DNA of 64,000 nt, taken from contig JAACJO010000006.1 of assembly GCA_013368445.1 (NCBI GenBank), forward strand, positions 1,488,001 to 1,552,000, read 5' to 3'. The notes beneath the pieces are model-generated. The model had not been told where the DNA came from. It saw only the letters and a program-made list of their open reading frames with translations, and did no database searches. This DNA is from Leucocoprinus leucothites. Its lineage: Eukaryota; Basidiomycota; Agaricomycetes; Agaricales; Agaricaceae. A program made the position numbers and the translations under genes. Positions 9,108 to 20,973 of this stretch are shown here, one piece after another (within the stretch, counting starts at the first letter, position 1; every line of letters begins with the position of its first letter).

Positions 9108-11900
9108 AAACCCGGAGTAACACCTGTCACTCTAGTCTCTCTCGCTGTCCACTTACTTATCATCTGCAAGTAGTATGTCCCCTCTATCTTCCCCTCTCTA
9201 CTAACAGTGATCATCACTTCTCCGCCTCTACTCCCAACTTGATCTTTCCTGTCACAATGTAGTACCGTAGTCCTGACATTGTTAATTAAACCTCAATACA
9301 ATAGCACTTTCCACCTCCTGATCGGCCCCAGACTCGTCTGAAAACAACAGCCCAATTCCTTTACTTAGCACCCGTTGGACACTCCAACGCCTCCACGCCT
9401 CTACGCCCATAATAATAAAATTAAATCTACATACACACACACGACTGTAGCTGTAGCTGTTAATAGCAGGCCAGCATCCACGCCAATCCCTCAAGGCAAC
9501 ATAACACAAGGATGATCACACTGTACTGTAGCGGACGCCACAACTCCCCACTTAAGCCTATACCTACAAACGAGTGTTCCCTTTATTGTAACTCCCCAAA
9601 ACTTCCATAGTAGGGATATCAGACCCCTCCACCTTCTCTCCGGTCTAGAACATTCCATCAGCACCTTATATCCCCCTCTCCTCCGCCGTAGGCTCTGATA
9701 GAGCTTAATTCACTCTGGCAACCCTCGGAATCCAATCTAATCTATGAGTCCTTCCCTCCGAAACCCAGGCTAAGCCTCAGAAGACGTTCCTCGACGTAGG
9801 TATTTCGAGAGGTCTTATTAGCTTATCGTGTTTCGATATCATTTATCATGGCGGGTCCATAGACTCAACAGCTTATCATACGAGAATACACTATATGCAT
9901 CATATCATATTATTTCATGAGCTAAGACAAAGACGAAGAACCGAGAAAGTAAAAACAATACTACCCTGCACACATGAAACAAAACACATAGAAGCCCTCT
10001 TGGAGCTGTTCACAATAAAGTAACATACCTTCTCTCGTGACAGGCTGTGTCAAAGCGCCCACTGGCAACACCCGGACAACGAGGCCCAAGGCAACAATCC
10101 GTCTCACCTTCCCTTTTCCAGCCAACATTGCTATGCTCCTTTCCTCCGCTTATCTACAATTACCGCCTTTCCCCTCTTCGCATCACTGCCAATGGGTACC
10201 CATCCGTCTGAATTTTGATTCGACATCATCAATATCAAAAGAGCCTGTCAACCACTTCAACCTTCGAAAGACAGTGACCCCAAACACCATAGATGCCCAC
10301 GCGCCCCCAGGCGGCCGGATCGTCCCCTGGTGCTGAGAGAGGGGGGAAAGCTCTCCAAGTGAAAGCTGTACATTTTTAGGCTCACACAGTTAATTAACCC
10401 CGGCAAGGACACTCCCCCAAACCTATCGAGGCAGTGGTGTTGTAGTTGTGTACCCTCGCAGTTCCTGGACATCGGGAAATGTGCTACGGAGCTCCAATGC
10501 CGTTCAGCTAATTAAAAACGGCTAGTGAAATTTCTGACTGATCTTCAGTCGTTGCGCAGTATACGGACATCATGAAGAGTCACATTGACCGAGCTCTACC
10601 TCTGGCAGCCACGGCCCACCAGCGTCAGGGCTCAATACTAAACCACCGGGCTTGCTCACACCCGACCAGGAAGTCAGCCATGCACAACCGGACGGATTTA
10701 CTCCCCTCCCGTTTCCTCTCCCGCTCAAACCCACGGTGGTCACTTACGTGAGCATTAAGCCCACGGAGACGGAGTTGGAGACAGGAGAGCGCTCTTCGGT
10801 ACCTAGACTAGACTCGATATATCCTCCTCTGCTCTTGCCTTTCGCCTCATGGTGATCGACTATTCTGATGGGAAGATCATGGGTCATCTCATTTGGCTTT
10901 CAATTTCATACTCCGCGTCTACTACTGTGCCTGTCGTCATCGCAGGGAATAGCCCCGATGCTAATGATGTTTAAAGTCTGCGTTTATGAAACGAAGCTGC
11001 GTTATTTCGTTCAAGATAAGCACTAAGGGGGTGCACCACTGTATCGGGGCGTTAATCAAGGCACGACTTACGATGTTGGATGAGGCTAATTCACCTCGAC
11101 GGCTTCTGCAATGAAGATGTAAAAGAACACACAATAAACACACGATCAGAGACTGTAAACAATCTTTCTTAACGCCAGCCTCGGGCGGGCTCAGGTCCAA
11201 TGTTCTCAAAATATCATTGTCAAAATTCGGCACCATAATTTTTTTCGCCGGATCTTATCCCTCGCCTACAATCCGGAAAATTTCTGGCCTGGTGAAATAA
11301 ACGACATAGAAACGTTCGATCGAGCAAAAATACAACGGCCCTCTCCCCCCATCCAGCATGCGAATTCAACTGCGTTCATGGAATTGACTTGGCATCGCTT
11401 GTTTTAACTTTGCTCAAGGTTTTTGATCGAGTGGCAATGGAGAAGAATCAGCATATGGAGAAGAACTACCCGAGACGATGATAGACGTCTGTCTACCAAA
11501 CGACACTTGCGACATCCTATTTCTCGTAACCTTGAATGGTTTATCTCGTTATACGTGACGCTGCCGGGAGCTTGGTCTTGATTATCCTACGGCGGAAGGA
11601 ACAGATACTCTCATATTCCCCTGGCCTCTTCAGAGGTGGCCGGTGGTTCAGGCAGCAAGTGCTTCAAGCCTAGATAAGCAACCACTTCCCCCGAGGACAC
11701 TTAGCTTCTAATCAGCCTCCTTGTTTCCAGGGCAAATCTCATCTCTTCCTGTCCCTACAATCCGAGCTCGCGCCATCAGGGATGATAATTACCTCCGAAT
11801 TCTAGAACGTGAATCCATGACATTCATAGAATAATGGCGTCATGAAAGGATCAGCTGCGTCCATGGACTCGGGAAGCGAACTCAAAATACTTTAAGCGCT

Positions 11901-11927
11901 GTACGGTACGGTACGGTACCCGGTACC
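11901..11927. repeat. GTACG pentanucleotide repeat and GGTACC palindromes
   Basis: Three tandem GTACG units are followed by GTACC and then CGGTACC, giving two GGTACC palindromes 7 bp apart. This is a small simple repeat in the gene-free interval. Confidence 0.7.
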
Positions 11928-14900
11928 AGATGATTTCACTCATTCCGCTGAGGAGATTTGCGCTAACGGGAATGCATGCAGTTACCAAGGCTACATTACC
12001 TCAGTGATTTCTGCATCGAAGGTCCAAAGGGACACACAATATACATCTTAAACTACAAACAACATTCTACTCTACGTTATTCTATTATATCCACGTACGG
12101 CATAATGGAAGAACCTCTCTTCAGTCGAGCCTCTGTATTGGAAGCACACACAAGGCAGCCCGCATATGGTAACCCCAATAACTGAGAGCAGGAGCACGAA
12201 TCGAGCACGCAATTGGCTCCCTCGTTCATTAATCAAGGTCCCGAACGCCCATCAGTCCACTCACTTGGTCTGAATTGACCACATTTCACTATTGTATTCT
12301 CTAGGTCAGCTGAACCAGACACCCAATAGTGAGCCCACACGAAGAAATGTCATTAAATGCTTAAGCCTTCTTTCGATCACAAGCTGACCCCGTAAACGAG
12401 TGGACTCATTTCGAACTCCAAGGACACTTCTGCAACTCGCCTGGAACAATCACCGCAACTGTTCCTCCTCGAGGCTTGCTTCGAGGTCCCCATCCCCACT
12501 CATGGTGGAGCATCCAAAGTCCTGTCATGGCAATAAACGTGTTCTCCTCGAGTTAGAGGGATCAGAAAACCATGTCAAGATGATACCCCACCTCGCTACT
12601 ACATCCTTATCAGCCGCATGTCTTCAAGTTCAATATAGCATGACTATGGACATAAAATTGGACACACTGATCTTGTACCCCAAGGCTCCAAGTTAAAACT
12701 TAAATGACGACAAACATATCAACCAAGCGTTGACGGTAGCCGTAAAACAAAATCCTGGGCGCTCGGCGTCAATCAACCCAGGACCCTGTGTCATGCCTAA
12801 CGATAACCACGTTTTCTTCCATTCCTGCGCAAAATTTCCAACATACAGTATATTGAACATAACGTCACCACTTGTGTTGTTCCATGTTCCGGACGACGGT
12901 TCTCAACCAAAATTCCCACCCGTTGTTGTGGCGCACATAGAATAACCGGCCCAAGTGACATACTGTGTGAGAGTCGAAATGGTTCGGTAGACTTCTTGGA
13001 CGTCTCGAATTCAATCAATGTCATTATGAATTACATTTGTTTACCGGTGCATGAGCATTTCAGGCATGGTCTATCTCTGACGTGTTCACGTTTGGAGTGT
13101 CCTTTATTTCGTGGTTCTATGATGTGGCGTGGAATGCTTGGTGAACACTCAGTATTCACTAGTACTTAGTGGCGTGTTTCGCGAAGGTTTGGTATATTAT
13201 TATAGAAGTTTCTCAAGTCAGACACTCAGGATGGTGTACTTACTGCGTAGCTGGCAGCTGTACTTCTCTTGACCGCTTTCGAGCCCGAAAGGTCAATCCG
13301 TCCCAGAGCCCCAGGCGCCGTTGAAAATTTTCACAATTAAGCGCTGTTTGAAACATTCACAAGAATACCAAGAACTCGCGAAAAGTAGATCAAAGTGCAA
13401 ACCCAAATAAACGAGTAAAGCAAGAAGCTCCCGAATGTCTACTTCTATCCGAACAATGACGAATACGATGCTAGAGTTACGAGGGATTGCGACACGATAT
13501 ATGTGACAGACCTGTTGGACCAACAAACCCCTGAAACTAGTTACGTCGCCCACTACCACCCACCACGCACAACAATATCAAAAACGTACTCCACTCACTC
13601 CCTCTGATCATGCATCATGTCGATTCTGTGAGGTCAATGCGGGCCTCGCGAGGTTGGCCCTCTGCCACCCTGTCGCCCATTACAACGGATCTGACTCAGA
13701 AGCTTCCCATACACGCGGAAGATATGTCTCAGCTGTGATCGGTGCAATGCGCGGCATGACAAACATAACGCATTGATTGCTCAATTTGGTCCGCCGATGA
13801 GAGACACGTACAACGTTGGAAATAGAGTAGTGATAATCCAGGTCTTGTTCTCGTGGCTTCGAGTATTCCGCACACTGAATGACATCGAGGGCTCATCGAC
13901 ATCACCAACAACGTTTCGTACTCTGGGCTATGATTCACACGAGAACCCCAGCATGCCGCTTCTGAACTCCTGGCGTTCCGGGTACCTCGCTGATAGCCTA
14001 CTTCACTTCTCGGATCGGAATGCACGGATTCTAAATTGAATGCAATGACGCCTATGATGTATTTTGGCCAAAGTTAGCCGTAGCCGTATCAATGACGCCC
14101 CGCTAGTAAACTGATACGCGAGACAGGTTCGGAAGCTCTGACCCCACTTCCCGTCCTCATCTGGTGCGATCAACGCAATTAATCAGGGTTGACACGCTGC
14201 AGGATTGAGGCTACATAGTACAGAGTCACCTCTATTGAACGATAGGCGGAGAGTTGATTGAACTTGAGGGGTTTGTCGTTGATGGTGCTGGTATGAAGAC
14301 CAGGTAGTGCTTACTCCAAGACATTATTGACAGGCATCTTATCGCTGTTAGTGCCGGTCACGACAAGCAGGGAGCTCCCTCATTTCTATCCGGCGGATTT
14401 ACTGGTACCCTATTATTTCCCTAGAACCTACTATCCTCCCATTTCCGGCGCCACACACGCTCACGGTAAACGTCGCAGTATTGCCTATGTGACGGAGTTC
14501 TGTAGTGGGTGCCAAAGAAGAGATGCAATGAGAGTCAGAACATGGTGTGCAGTCACCGGTGTAACATCTAGAGAATTCTGATTTAAGCTTAGAAGGGCAT
14601 TCAAACAGATTTTTTGAGCACATGTTGTCCTCGAGGCTGGAGCCCGATGCACCTGTTCAGTGTAAAAGGAAAAGATAGAGGACGCCCCAGAAGCAGGTTT
14701 TAGAGTGTCTCTATCTGCCACTATAGCCACATCATCGGAATCCGTTGTGCCGTTCCATCACCTCGGAAATGGGTTAATCAACAAAAATCCTTGCCGTCAG
14801 GTACTTGGAAGCATATTTCCTCCCTCTCTTGGGATGCGAAGCACACAATAGCAAGATTCTTACTGTGGCAGGCACTAAGCTCAGACTGGCTTCTGTGTTT

Positions 14901-15066
14901 CCGTGTATCAATGCACATTCCGGTCAATGGGGGTATCAATCGACAAACTTGTATATTGGGTCATCGCACAGGTGGCCACCGAAATACTTCACCATCCACT
15001 AGAAAAACTAGCGGCTAAATCCTTTCAACTACGTGCTTTGCTACTCGATTCAATCACAACTCAAGG

Positions 15067-16677
15067 CTACCATGAAACCATCTTTCCTCCCTCGAAAACT
15101 TCCAGCCTGAATCCTTCCCGAACCATAGCTTTGAGGCGTGTGCGAACACTGGGTGCCCAATGTTCTGGCCTCAGCCAAACTGGAACACTCAAGTGTAGCC
15201 TTGTCATCCCAGAGGCTTGTCTCTCTTGCACAAGCGTGACAAGGCTCTCCGAATTGACAATGTCGCCCGGCAGCACACTTTGGAGGGATAGCTGTTCAAG
15301 CTCAGGCAGCATTTGATTACCTTCCTGCCGGGCTCTGTGAAGCATCGTGGCTAACACAGAGAGCACGTCAGTATCGAGGTCGTCTTCGTCGAGGCTGAGT
15401 TGCTTGAGCTGACGCATACTGTTCAAAACGTAGAACAAAAGATGGAAGACATCTTCATCATCCACAAAATGGCGAAAACCACCGAGGTGTAGGTGGAGCT
15501 GAGCGACAGGCAGTCTCGCAAAGAAGGACTCAATCACTGGGCTAAGTCGCCGATATCCCCCGACCACGTCACATTCATCTACCATCCAGTACAAGTGCCG
15601 GAGGGCAGGACAGTTAAGGAGGCTGAGGAGGTTTGCGTATTCAGGGCTCGATTGCCATTCCCAATGAAAAATTTCCAGGTGAGGGAGGGTGACCTGGCTA
15701 GCCGGCAGCCAAAAAACTGGAAAATCTGGTGGTTCGTGTACTAGGCTGCGAGAAATGTATTTAACCAGATTTGGGCAGGAAGTGAGAAGCCGGACAGCAA
15801 CCTCAAAGCTTATGTTGCTGATCTCGAGGCTGGTTATCTGCTCCCATGGTAATTCAATGTCGACAAGCACCCGGTCAATGACAACTTCCCTCAAAGCGTG
15901 GAGTTTTGTCAAGGAAATCGTTCTATCGGGGAGAAAATCGCCTCTGCGTAACCAACTAAGTTCAATCCGCTTGAGAATGGCGAAAGAGTTGGATGATGAA
16001 GGTAGCCATTCAGGTGGGGCGCAAATGAATCGAACATGGGCAATCTTATGGGGATTCTCAAGGAAGATGAGATTGTGAAGAGTAGTTAGGAGCCTTCTGA
16101 AGTCCTGCCTCTCGGATCCAAGCCCCTCTACACCTGAGCCAGTGGTGGCATGGATTGCCCCTCGAGCCCTCCGGCAATCTACTGCGACTGCCATTGGCTG
16201 ATTACCCGCGTTTCGAAAATAAAGGCGCGGGAGGGCAAAATTAAGCCCATTCAAGAGCCGACTGTTAGCGTCCAAGTAGAGAGAGGACCACAGGCTTTGA
16301 GTTGACCAGGCGACTCGACGCCAATGGGAGCAGACCGCACTGAGAACATAGAGGGAGAAATATTGCTCCTTGGAGAAGGTCGAATTATAGGTGGGGTGGC
16401 GAAGTCTAAGAGCAATTATCGTGTCCAACGAGGGCGTGTCGTTTACTTCCATGGCAGACTTGAATATGAGAGATAGGATCTCGTCCGGAAGGCCACTGAT
16501 TGGTGCCCGTATGGCGTTCAACTGCACAGAGGCGGTTGCTTTCCTTTCCTTGAGGCGCAGGATAGTCTCGTCTATTTGGCGTATCTCTTCAGTCAGAAGG
16601 GAGACCTCATCCTCAGGGGGAGGTTGAGGGGCTGCTTGTCGAAAACCGCAGCGGATGCATGGAATAAGTCTTGACAT
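15067..16677 (-). CDS. F-box protein, tandem paralog A
   Basis: Single-exon gene of 536 residues. After a Cys-containing start (IPCIRCGF), residues about 24-55 form a coiled helix (SLLTEEIRQIDETILRLKER). This leads into the F-box core LPDEILSLIF at about residue 62. 'CSHWRRVAWSTQSLWSSLYL' follows, and then leucine-rich repeat-like sequence, ending EVFEGGKMVSW. The gene at 17593-19167 has the same architecture and shares matching blocks through its length, including a near-identical end (VLAGGKMVSW), so the two are a head-to-tail duplication. Expected role is substrate selection in an SCF ubiquitin ligase; the target is unknown. Confidence 0.85.
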   Translation of the reverse strand: MSRLIPCIRCGFRQAAPQPPPEDEVSLLTEEIRQIDETILRLKERKATASVQLNAIRAPISGLPDEILSLIFKSAMEVNDTPSLDTIIALRLRHPTYNSTFSKEQYFSLYVLSAVCSHWRRVAWSTQSLWSSLYLDANSRLLNGLNFALPRLYFRNAGNQPMAVAVDCRRARGAIHATTGSGVEGLGSERQDFRRLLTTLHNLIFLENPHKIAHVRFICAPPEWLPSSSNSFAILKRIELSWLRRGDFLPDRTISLTKLHALREVVIDRVLVDIELPWEQITSLEISNISFEVAVRLLTSCPNLVKYISRSLVHEPPDFPVFWLPASQVTLPHLEIFHWEWQSSPEYANLLSLLNCPALRHLYWMVDECDVVGGYRRLSPVIESFFARLPVAQLHLHLGGFRHFVDDEDVFHLLFYVLNSMRQLKQLSLDEDDLDTDVLSVLATMLHRARQEGNQMLPELEQLSLQSVLPGDIVNSESLVTLVQERQASGMTRLHLSVPVWLRPEHWAPSVRTRLKAMVREGFRLEVFEGGKMVSW

Positions 16678-17592
16678 ATGCTAGGTAGGGGTGTGAGCAA
16701 TACAATTTTGTATCATTTAGTATAAACTCACATGTGTGATCGTGTGCTAGCGCCTGATAGCGCTTCCCAATAAACGTTGTGACCAAGGCAGCAAATGAAA
16801 ACATTGAATAGATAAGCATTTGTTGCACTTGAATTAATTTCCCACGTGGCACAGGAGCATTCCATGGCATCCACTTCGGATCGACGGTAAATATCCTTGG
16901 GATCCACGACCTGGGCACACCAAGGTTGCTTAGTCAATTGAAAAGTCGATGCTATAGACATAAAACACACGATTTCAACATCTATCTCACGGGAAGAAAT
17001 TTACCTGCGTTGCAGGCCTAATGGTATCTTCCCTCCAAGTTGCTGTGATCTATATAACCAGTACGAATACCTCACCCAGTGCTAAACAAGCGCTTGAGGT
17101 CTCTGCAGTTCAATTATCAGCACTGTTCTCCTCTGGTGCCACCGATGGCCGCCTTCCACAAGTGACGATTTGGGTCACAAAAACAAATAAGTCGAGGCCG
17201 TGGCTGAGATCTGAGATATGGATAGATCATCATACTAGACGGACACTCAAAAGTTATGTGATGTCGCGGTACGCTGGTCTTCGAATACCCAAATTGATTT
17301 AGGTAAGGTTATATTCATCCCCACCGATAAGAGGAGTTTGCGGTGTTGGCTTTGCAAGAGGGGTACTATGATTGAATAGATATCACCGCAATGTCTACTG
17401 ATAATTTCATGTTGAGGAATTGGTATTCCAGCAAAAAAGCCGACAATGACACCAACTGCCAATTGCAGGTTGGCGATAATTAGTGCACTCAGGCGGTTTA
17501 ATCAACTAAAAGAAACAGATACTGGTGTATATAACATATTACGACACCTATAGCTACGACGATGAACACAGGAAAGTGGTATTGAGCACTTA
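16678..17592. other. Spacer between tandem F-box genes
   Basis: About 0.9 kb holding the upstream region of paralog A and the 3' flank of paralog B. No gene, and no recognisable third F-box fragment. Confidence 0.45.
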
Positions 17593-19167
17593 TCAGACAA
17601 TACTCTGTTCTTGAGAGTCTTGAGACAACCAGGATACCATCTTCCCTCCGGCAAGAACCTTCAACTTAAACCCCTCCTGAACCATGGCATTAAAACGAGC
17701 ACGAATTTCGGAATTCCAACACTCCGACTTGTCAAATAAGTCCACAATTTCCAGGCAAAAATCAGTCACCCCACAAGCTCGGCTCTCTTGTATGAGCGAA
17801 ACAATGCCCTCCATACCCTCGGAGTCGGGATATGACACATCGAGAGTAAGATGTTCGAGGTCGGGAAATATCTGCCTGCCTTCCTGCTGAGCTTTGTGGA
17901 GAATTGAAGCAATTGCGGCAATTGTGGAAAATTTTCTGCTGCCCTCGTGAAGGCTGAGCTGCCTGAGTCGGCAGAGTATGTTGTTGAGGATGGTAGATAA
18001 TCGTTCTTCGGCTTCGTTTTTGCCAAACCCATAGAGGTCCAGTCGCCTTAAATGGGCAGTTGGAAGCCTCTCAAAAAATAAGCCAACGGCTTGGCTATGT
18101 TGCCTGTAATTGTCGATCCTTCTATCCTCATCCTCGCTCCAATGAATGTGCCGAAGGGAGGGAAAATTGAGGAGGCCAAAGAGTTGTGCATATCGGGCCT
18201 CTGGCCGCCAGCTTTGCCAGTAGAAGATCTCCAAGTGGGGGAGGGTGATCTGACTAGCAGGAAGCCAAGAGATCGGGTCGGCTGGTGGGTCCCCTCTCAG
18301 GTGCTTAACATAATATTTGACAAGATTCGGGCAGGAGATGAGAAGCCTGGCAGCAACCTCAAAACATGTGCCAGTTATGTCGAGATACTTTATCTGCTCC
18401 CATGGTAACTCTATATTGACGTAAATTCGGTTTATAACGACTTCCTCCAAAGAACATAGCTCTGTCAAGGATATCATTTGGTGTGGGGCCTCGGTTCTGT
18501 ATGGCCAACCCAGTTCAAGCCGCCTGAGGGCAACGAAGGAGTTGGTTAAAAAAGGGAGCCATTCAGGTGGGGGACAGTTGAGCCGTAGATGTGCGATCTT
18601 TTGGGGATAGTCAAGAAAAATAAGGCTGCGAAGAAGTTCCAAGGTCGTTTCATATCCCTGGATTCCTGGTCCGTCGCTGGGGCCTAGTCGAAGCGAAATA
18701 CGGCGCAGTATTCTTTCACAATCCAGCAAAACTGTCATTGGTCGATTACCCGCGTTTCTGAAGTAAGTGCGTGGGAGGGCGAAATTGTGCTTGCGAAGCG
18801 CGTCGTTGACGTCCAAACCAAGGTAGGTCCATATCCGCTGAGTTGACCAGGCCACTCGACGCCAGCGGGAGCAGACCGCACCAAGTATACGAAGGGCAAA
18901 GAAAAATTCCCTGGACGGTGTGTTATATCCGGGGCTGAAACGATATCCCGTGGAAAACGGAGGACTATCGACCTCCCCGGCAATTCTGAATATTTCGGAT
19001 AGAACTTCGTCTGGGAGGTTCCTGTATGGTGTTCGAACTGCGTTCAGCTGCACGAGAGCGTTAACCTTTCTTTTCATGAGACGCGAGATAGCTTCGTCTA
19101 TCTGACGTATCTCCTCTACCAATAGAGAGGCTCCGTCTTCGCACGCAAGCTGAGTAGGTGTCGACAT
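17593..19167 (-). CDS. F-box protein, tandem paralog B
   Basis: Single-exon gene of 524 residues. The helix SLLVEEIRQIDEAISRLMKR (residues about 14-33) precedes the F-box core LPDEVLSEIF (about 54). The block 'CSRWRRVAWSTQRIWTYLGL' and leucine-rich C-terminal repeats follow. It aligns along its length with the adjacent gene at 15067-16677 (for example LPWEQI, LPASQITLPHLEIF, MVSW). It differs by losing the N-terminal Cys segment and gaining about 11 residues at the C-terminus (LSQDSQEQSIV). Both copies are intact, so neither looks like a pseudogene. Role inferred: SCF substrate receptor. Confidence 0.85.
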   Translation of the reverse strand: MSTPTQLACEDGASLLVEEIRQIDEAISRLMKRKVNALVQLNAVRTPYRNLPDEVLSEIFRIAGEVDSPPFSTGYRFSPGYNTPSREFFFALRILGAVCSRWRRVAWSTQRIWTYLGLDVNDALRKHNFALPRTYFRNAGNRPMTVLLDCERILRRISLRLGPSDGPGIQGYETTLELLRSLIFLDYPQKIAHLRLNCPPPEWLPFLTNSFVALRRLELGWPYRTEAPHQMISLTELCSLEEVVINRIYVNIELPWEQIKYLDITGTCFEVAARLLISCPNLVKYYVKHLRGDPPADPISWLPASQITLPHLEIFYWQSWRPEARYAQLFGLLNFPSLRHIHWSEDEDRRIDNYRQHSQAVGLFFERLPTAHLRRLDLYGFGKNEAEERLSTILNNILCRLRQLSLHEGSRKFSTIAAIASILHKAQQEGRQIFPDLEHLTLDVSYPDSEGMEGIVSLIQESRACGVTDFCLEIVDLFDKSECWNSEIRARFNAMVQEGFKLKVLAGGKMVSWLSQDSQEQSIV

Positions 19168-19405
19168 CTAAATGGCGGGTTGAGTAATGCACTCTCATAT
19201 TTGAGATGACTTACCAGTAGGATTCAGAATATCAAATACTCGACAATTTACAAATCTGTGGATCTGTGGCGGAGAGAAGAGGCTGCGGCGCCGAACAGGA
19301 TGTGGCGACTAAATTAGGGACTTAAAAGTACTCTCAACGTCCTGGATAATTTTCCCACGCCATGATCTTCGTTTGAAGGCATATTCTTTTGGTCCACCAG
19401 TAGTT

Positions 19406-20873
19406 ATGCCCCTACTCCTCACGCATCAAGTCCCTCGAATCGGTCTGTTTTCATGCCGAGGACGATACTACAGTCAAGAAACACGAAAATTCAACATTCT
19501 CTTCATGGGACGGGATGAATTCTCGTGCGGTGTTTTCCGAGAGCTATATGCTGCAACTGGTTAGTTTGTCGTTGCGGTGTGATGATTTCTACCGGTTTCT
19601 CATTTTTTACTGAATAGGAGCACGCGTTTCCTGCAGATATCTGGAGTAATATCACTATTGCCACAAACCCTGATGAAAAAGTGGGACGACGAGGCTCTGT
19701 GCTGTCCGTGTGTATGTGACTACTCAAGTGATTTCGGCATTGGCTTAACCACACTTCAGCTCCTTTGAAAATACTTGGCTCTTCCTTGGGCGCACCGGTG
19801 CACACGATACCTTCTGAGAAGAAGGAATTCAGACATTGGAGTGTATGTACTAGCTAGGTTTTTCCCCCTATTCTTACTGACATGTATCATACAGCTACCT
19901 TCGCCCTTTTCCCTTGCCCCAGATTCACCTCCACCTTCAAACCATGTGCTCATCACTGCATCCTTCGGCCGAATACTACCTCTCTCCATGCTCTCCCAGT
20001 TTCCCAAGACGCAGAGACTTAATGTACACCCTAGTCTTCTTCCTGCTTATCGAGGTCCAGCTCCCATTCAACATGCACTCATGAACGGCGAGGAAGAAGT
20101 CGGAGTGTGTGTAATTGGTATGCTTCCTGTTAGAAAGAAAGGAAGTGGTGGAGGCATTGACTCTGGCGACATTTGGGGCTGTACAAGACGGGTATGTGGA
20201 CCCAAGGTCGCCTCAGGATTCAGCGAGATAACCAAAACACTAGGACGTTCCGGAGGGTGCTGACTTTATTCAGCTGCGGGAATTTCTAGCCAAGGACGGC
20301 GGACGACTGCTTGTAAACGTGCTGAGGGACATGGCTCAAGGGACTGTTAGTTTTCTGACCAGAAATTTGGCGTATCATGCTGAAAGCTGAAGTCACTCCC
20401 AGGCTAAATCAATACCACAACCTTCAGAGACCGATGAACCAAGTGCACCGATGATATCCCAGGCTGACTGGACTATCGATTTTTCGCGACTTACGGCTGA
20501 AGAAATCGTATGGCGACATCGGGCATTGTCCCACCAAGTACGAAACTTTCAGTCCTCTTTGGTAGCATAACTGACCAGCCTACTGCAGCGGAACCTGACA
20601 ATCTCAATTCCAACCGACCCAATCAGAACAGTTCAATTGATAACTCTTGCTGCTTCAGTCAACCCAAGTCTCAGCCGGCGACTTCCCACGACTCCTGGTG
20701 CAGCCTGCTTGCATAAAACCCATGGACTCCTCATCCGCTGCAGAGATGGCACTGTGCTTGAGGTAACAAAGCTGAAACAAGAAGGTAAGAGGGAGATGGG
20801 TGCGAAGGACTGGTGGAACGGGGTGAAGGGAATGGGAATTGTGATGGACTCGGTGGTTATGTTTAGGACATAG
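19406..20873 (+). CDS. FMT1: Methionyl-tRNA formyltransferase, mitochondrial
   Basis: Formylates Met-tRNA with 10-formyl-tetrahydrofolate to start mitochondrial translation. Seven exons keep frame and give 376 residues: 19406-19559, 19637-19711, 19760-19842, 19895-20191, 20244-20345, 20403-20537 and 20589-20873. The first about 30 residues are basic and hydroxylated (RIGLFSCRGRYYSQETRKF), as for a mitochondrial presequence. 'FNILFMGRDEFS' then begins the Rossmann-like core. The formyl-transfer site is visible as NVHPSLLPAYRGPAPIQ (Asn147, His149) and GIDSGDIWG (Asp193). The C-terminal OB-like domain includes 'CRDGTVLEVTKLKQEGKREM'. The stop lies 100 bp before the next gene on the same strand. 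Confidence 0.92.
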
Positions 20874-20973
20874 GCCGGATCGGAGGTATTAATTAGGAAG
20901 AGATTTGATAACAAAATTTAAGTGGATTTCCTGGTCCGCTATACACCTTATACCCTCGTGTCACTGCGTGAGG

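Larger units (their letters stand above)
8063..15066. other. Long gene-free interval
   Basis: About 7 kb without a supportable gene. From 8.1 to 9.3 kb the plus strand is CT-rich, like fungal promoters and 5' leaders, and serves as the upstream region of the leftward PNRC-motif gene. It also contains a CCGCACAT-type triplication near 8700. From 10 to 15 kb composition is mixed, with only short frames lacking domains. I found no transposase, reverse transcriptase, long terminal repeat or tRNA B-box. Old, decayed repeats cannot be excluded by eye. Confidence 0.45.
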
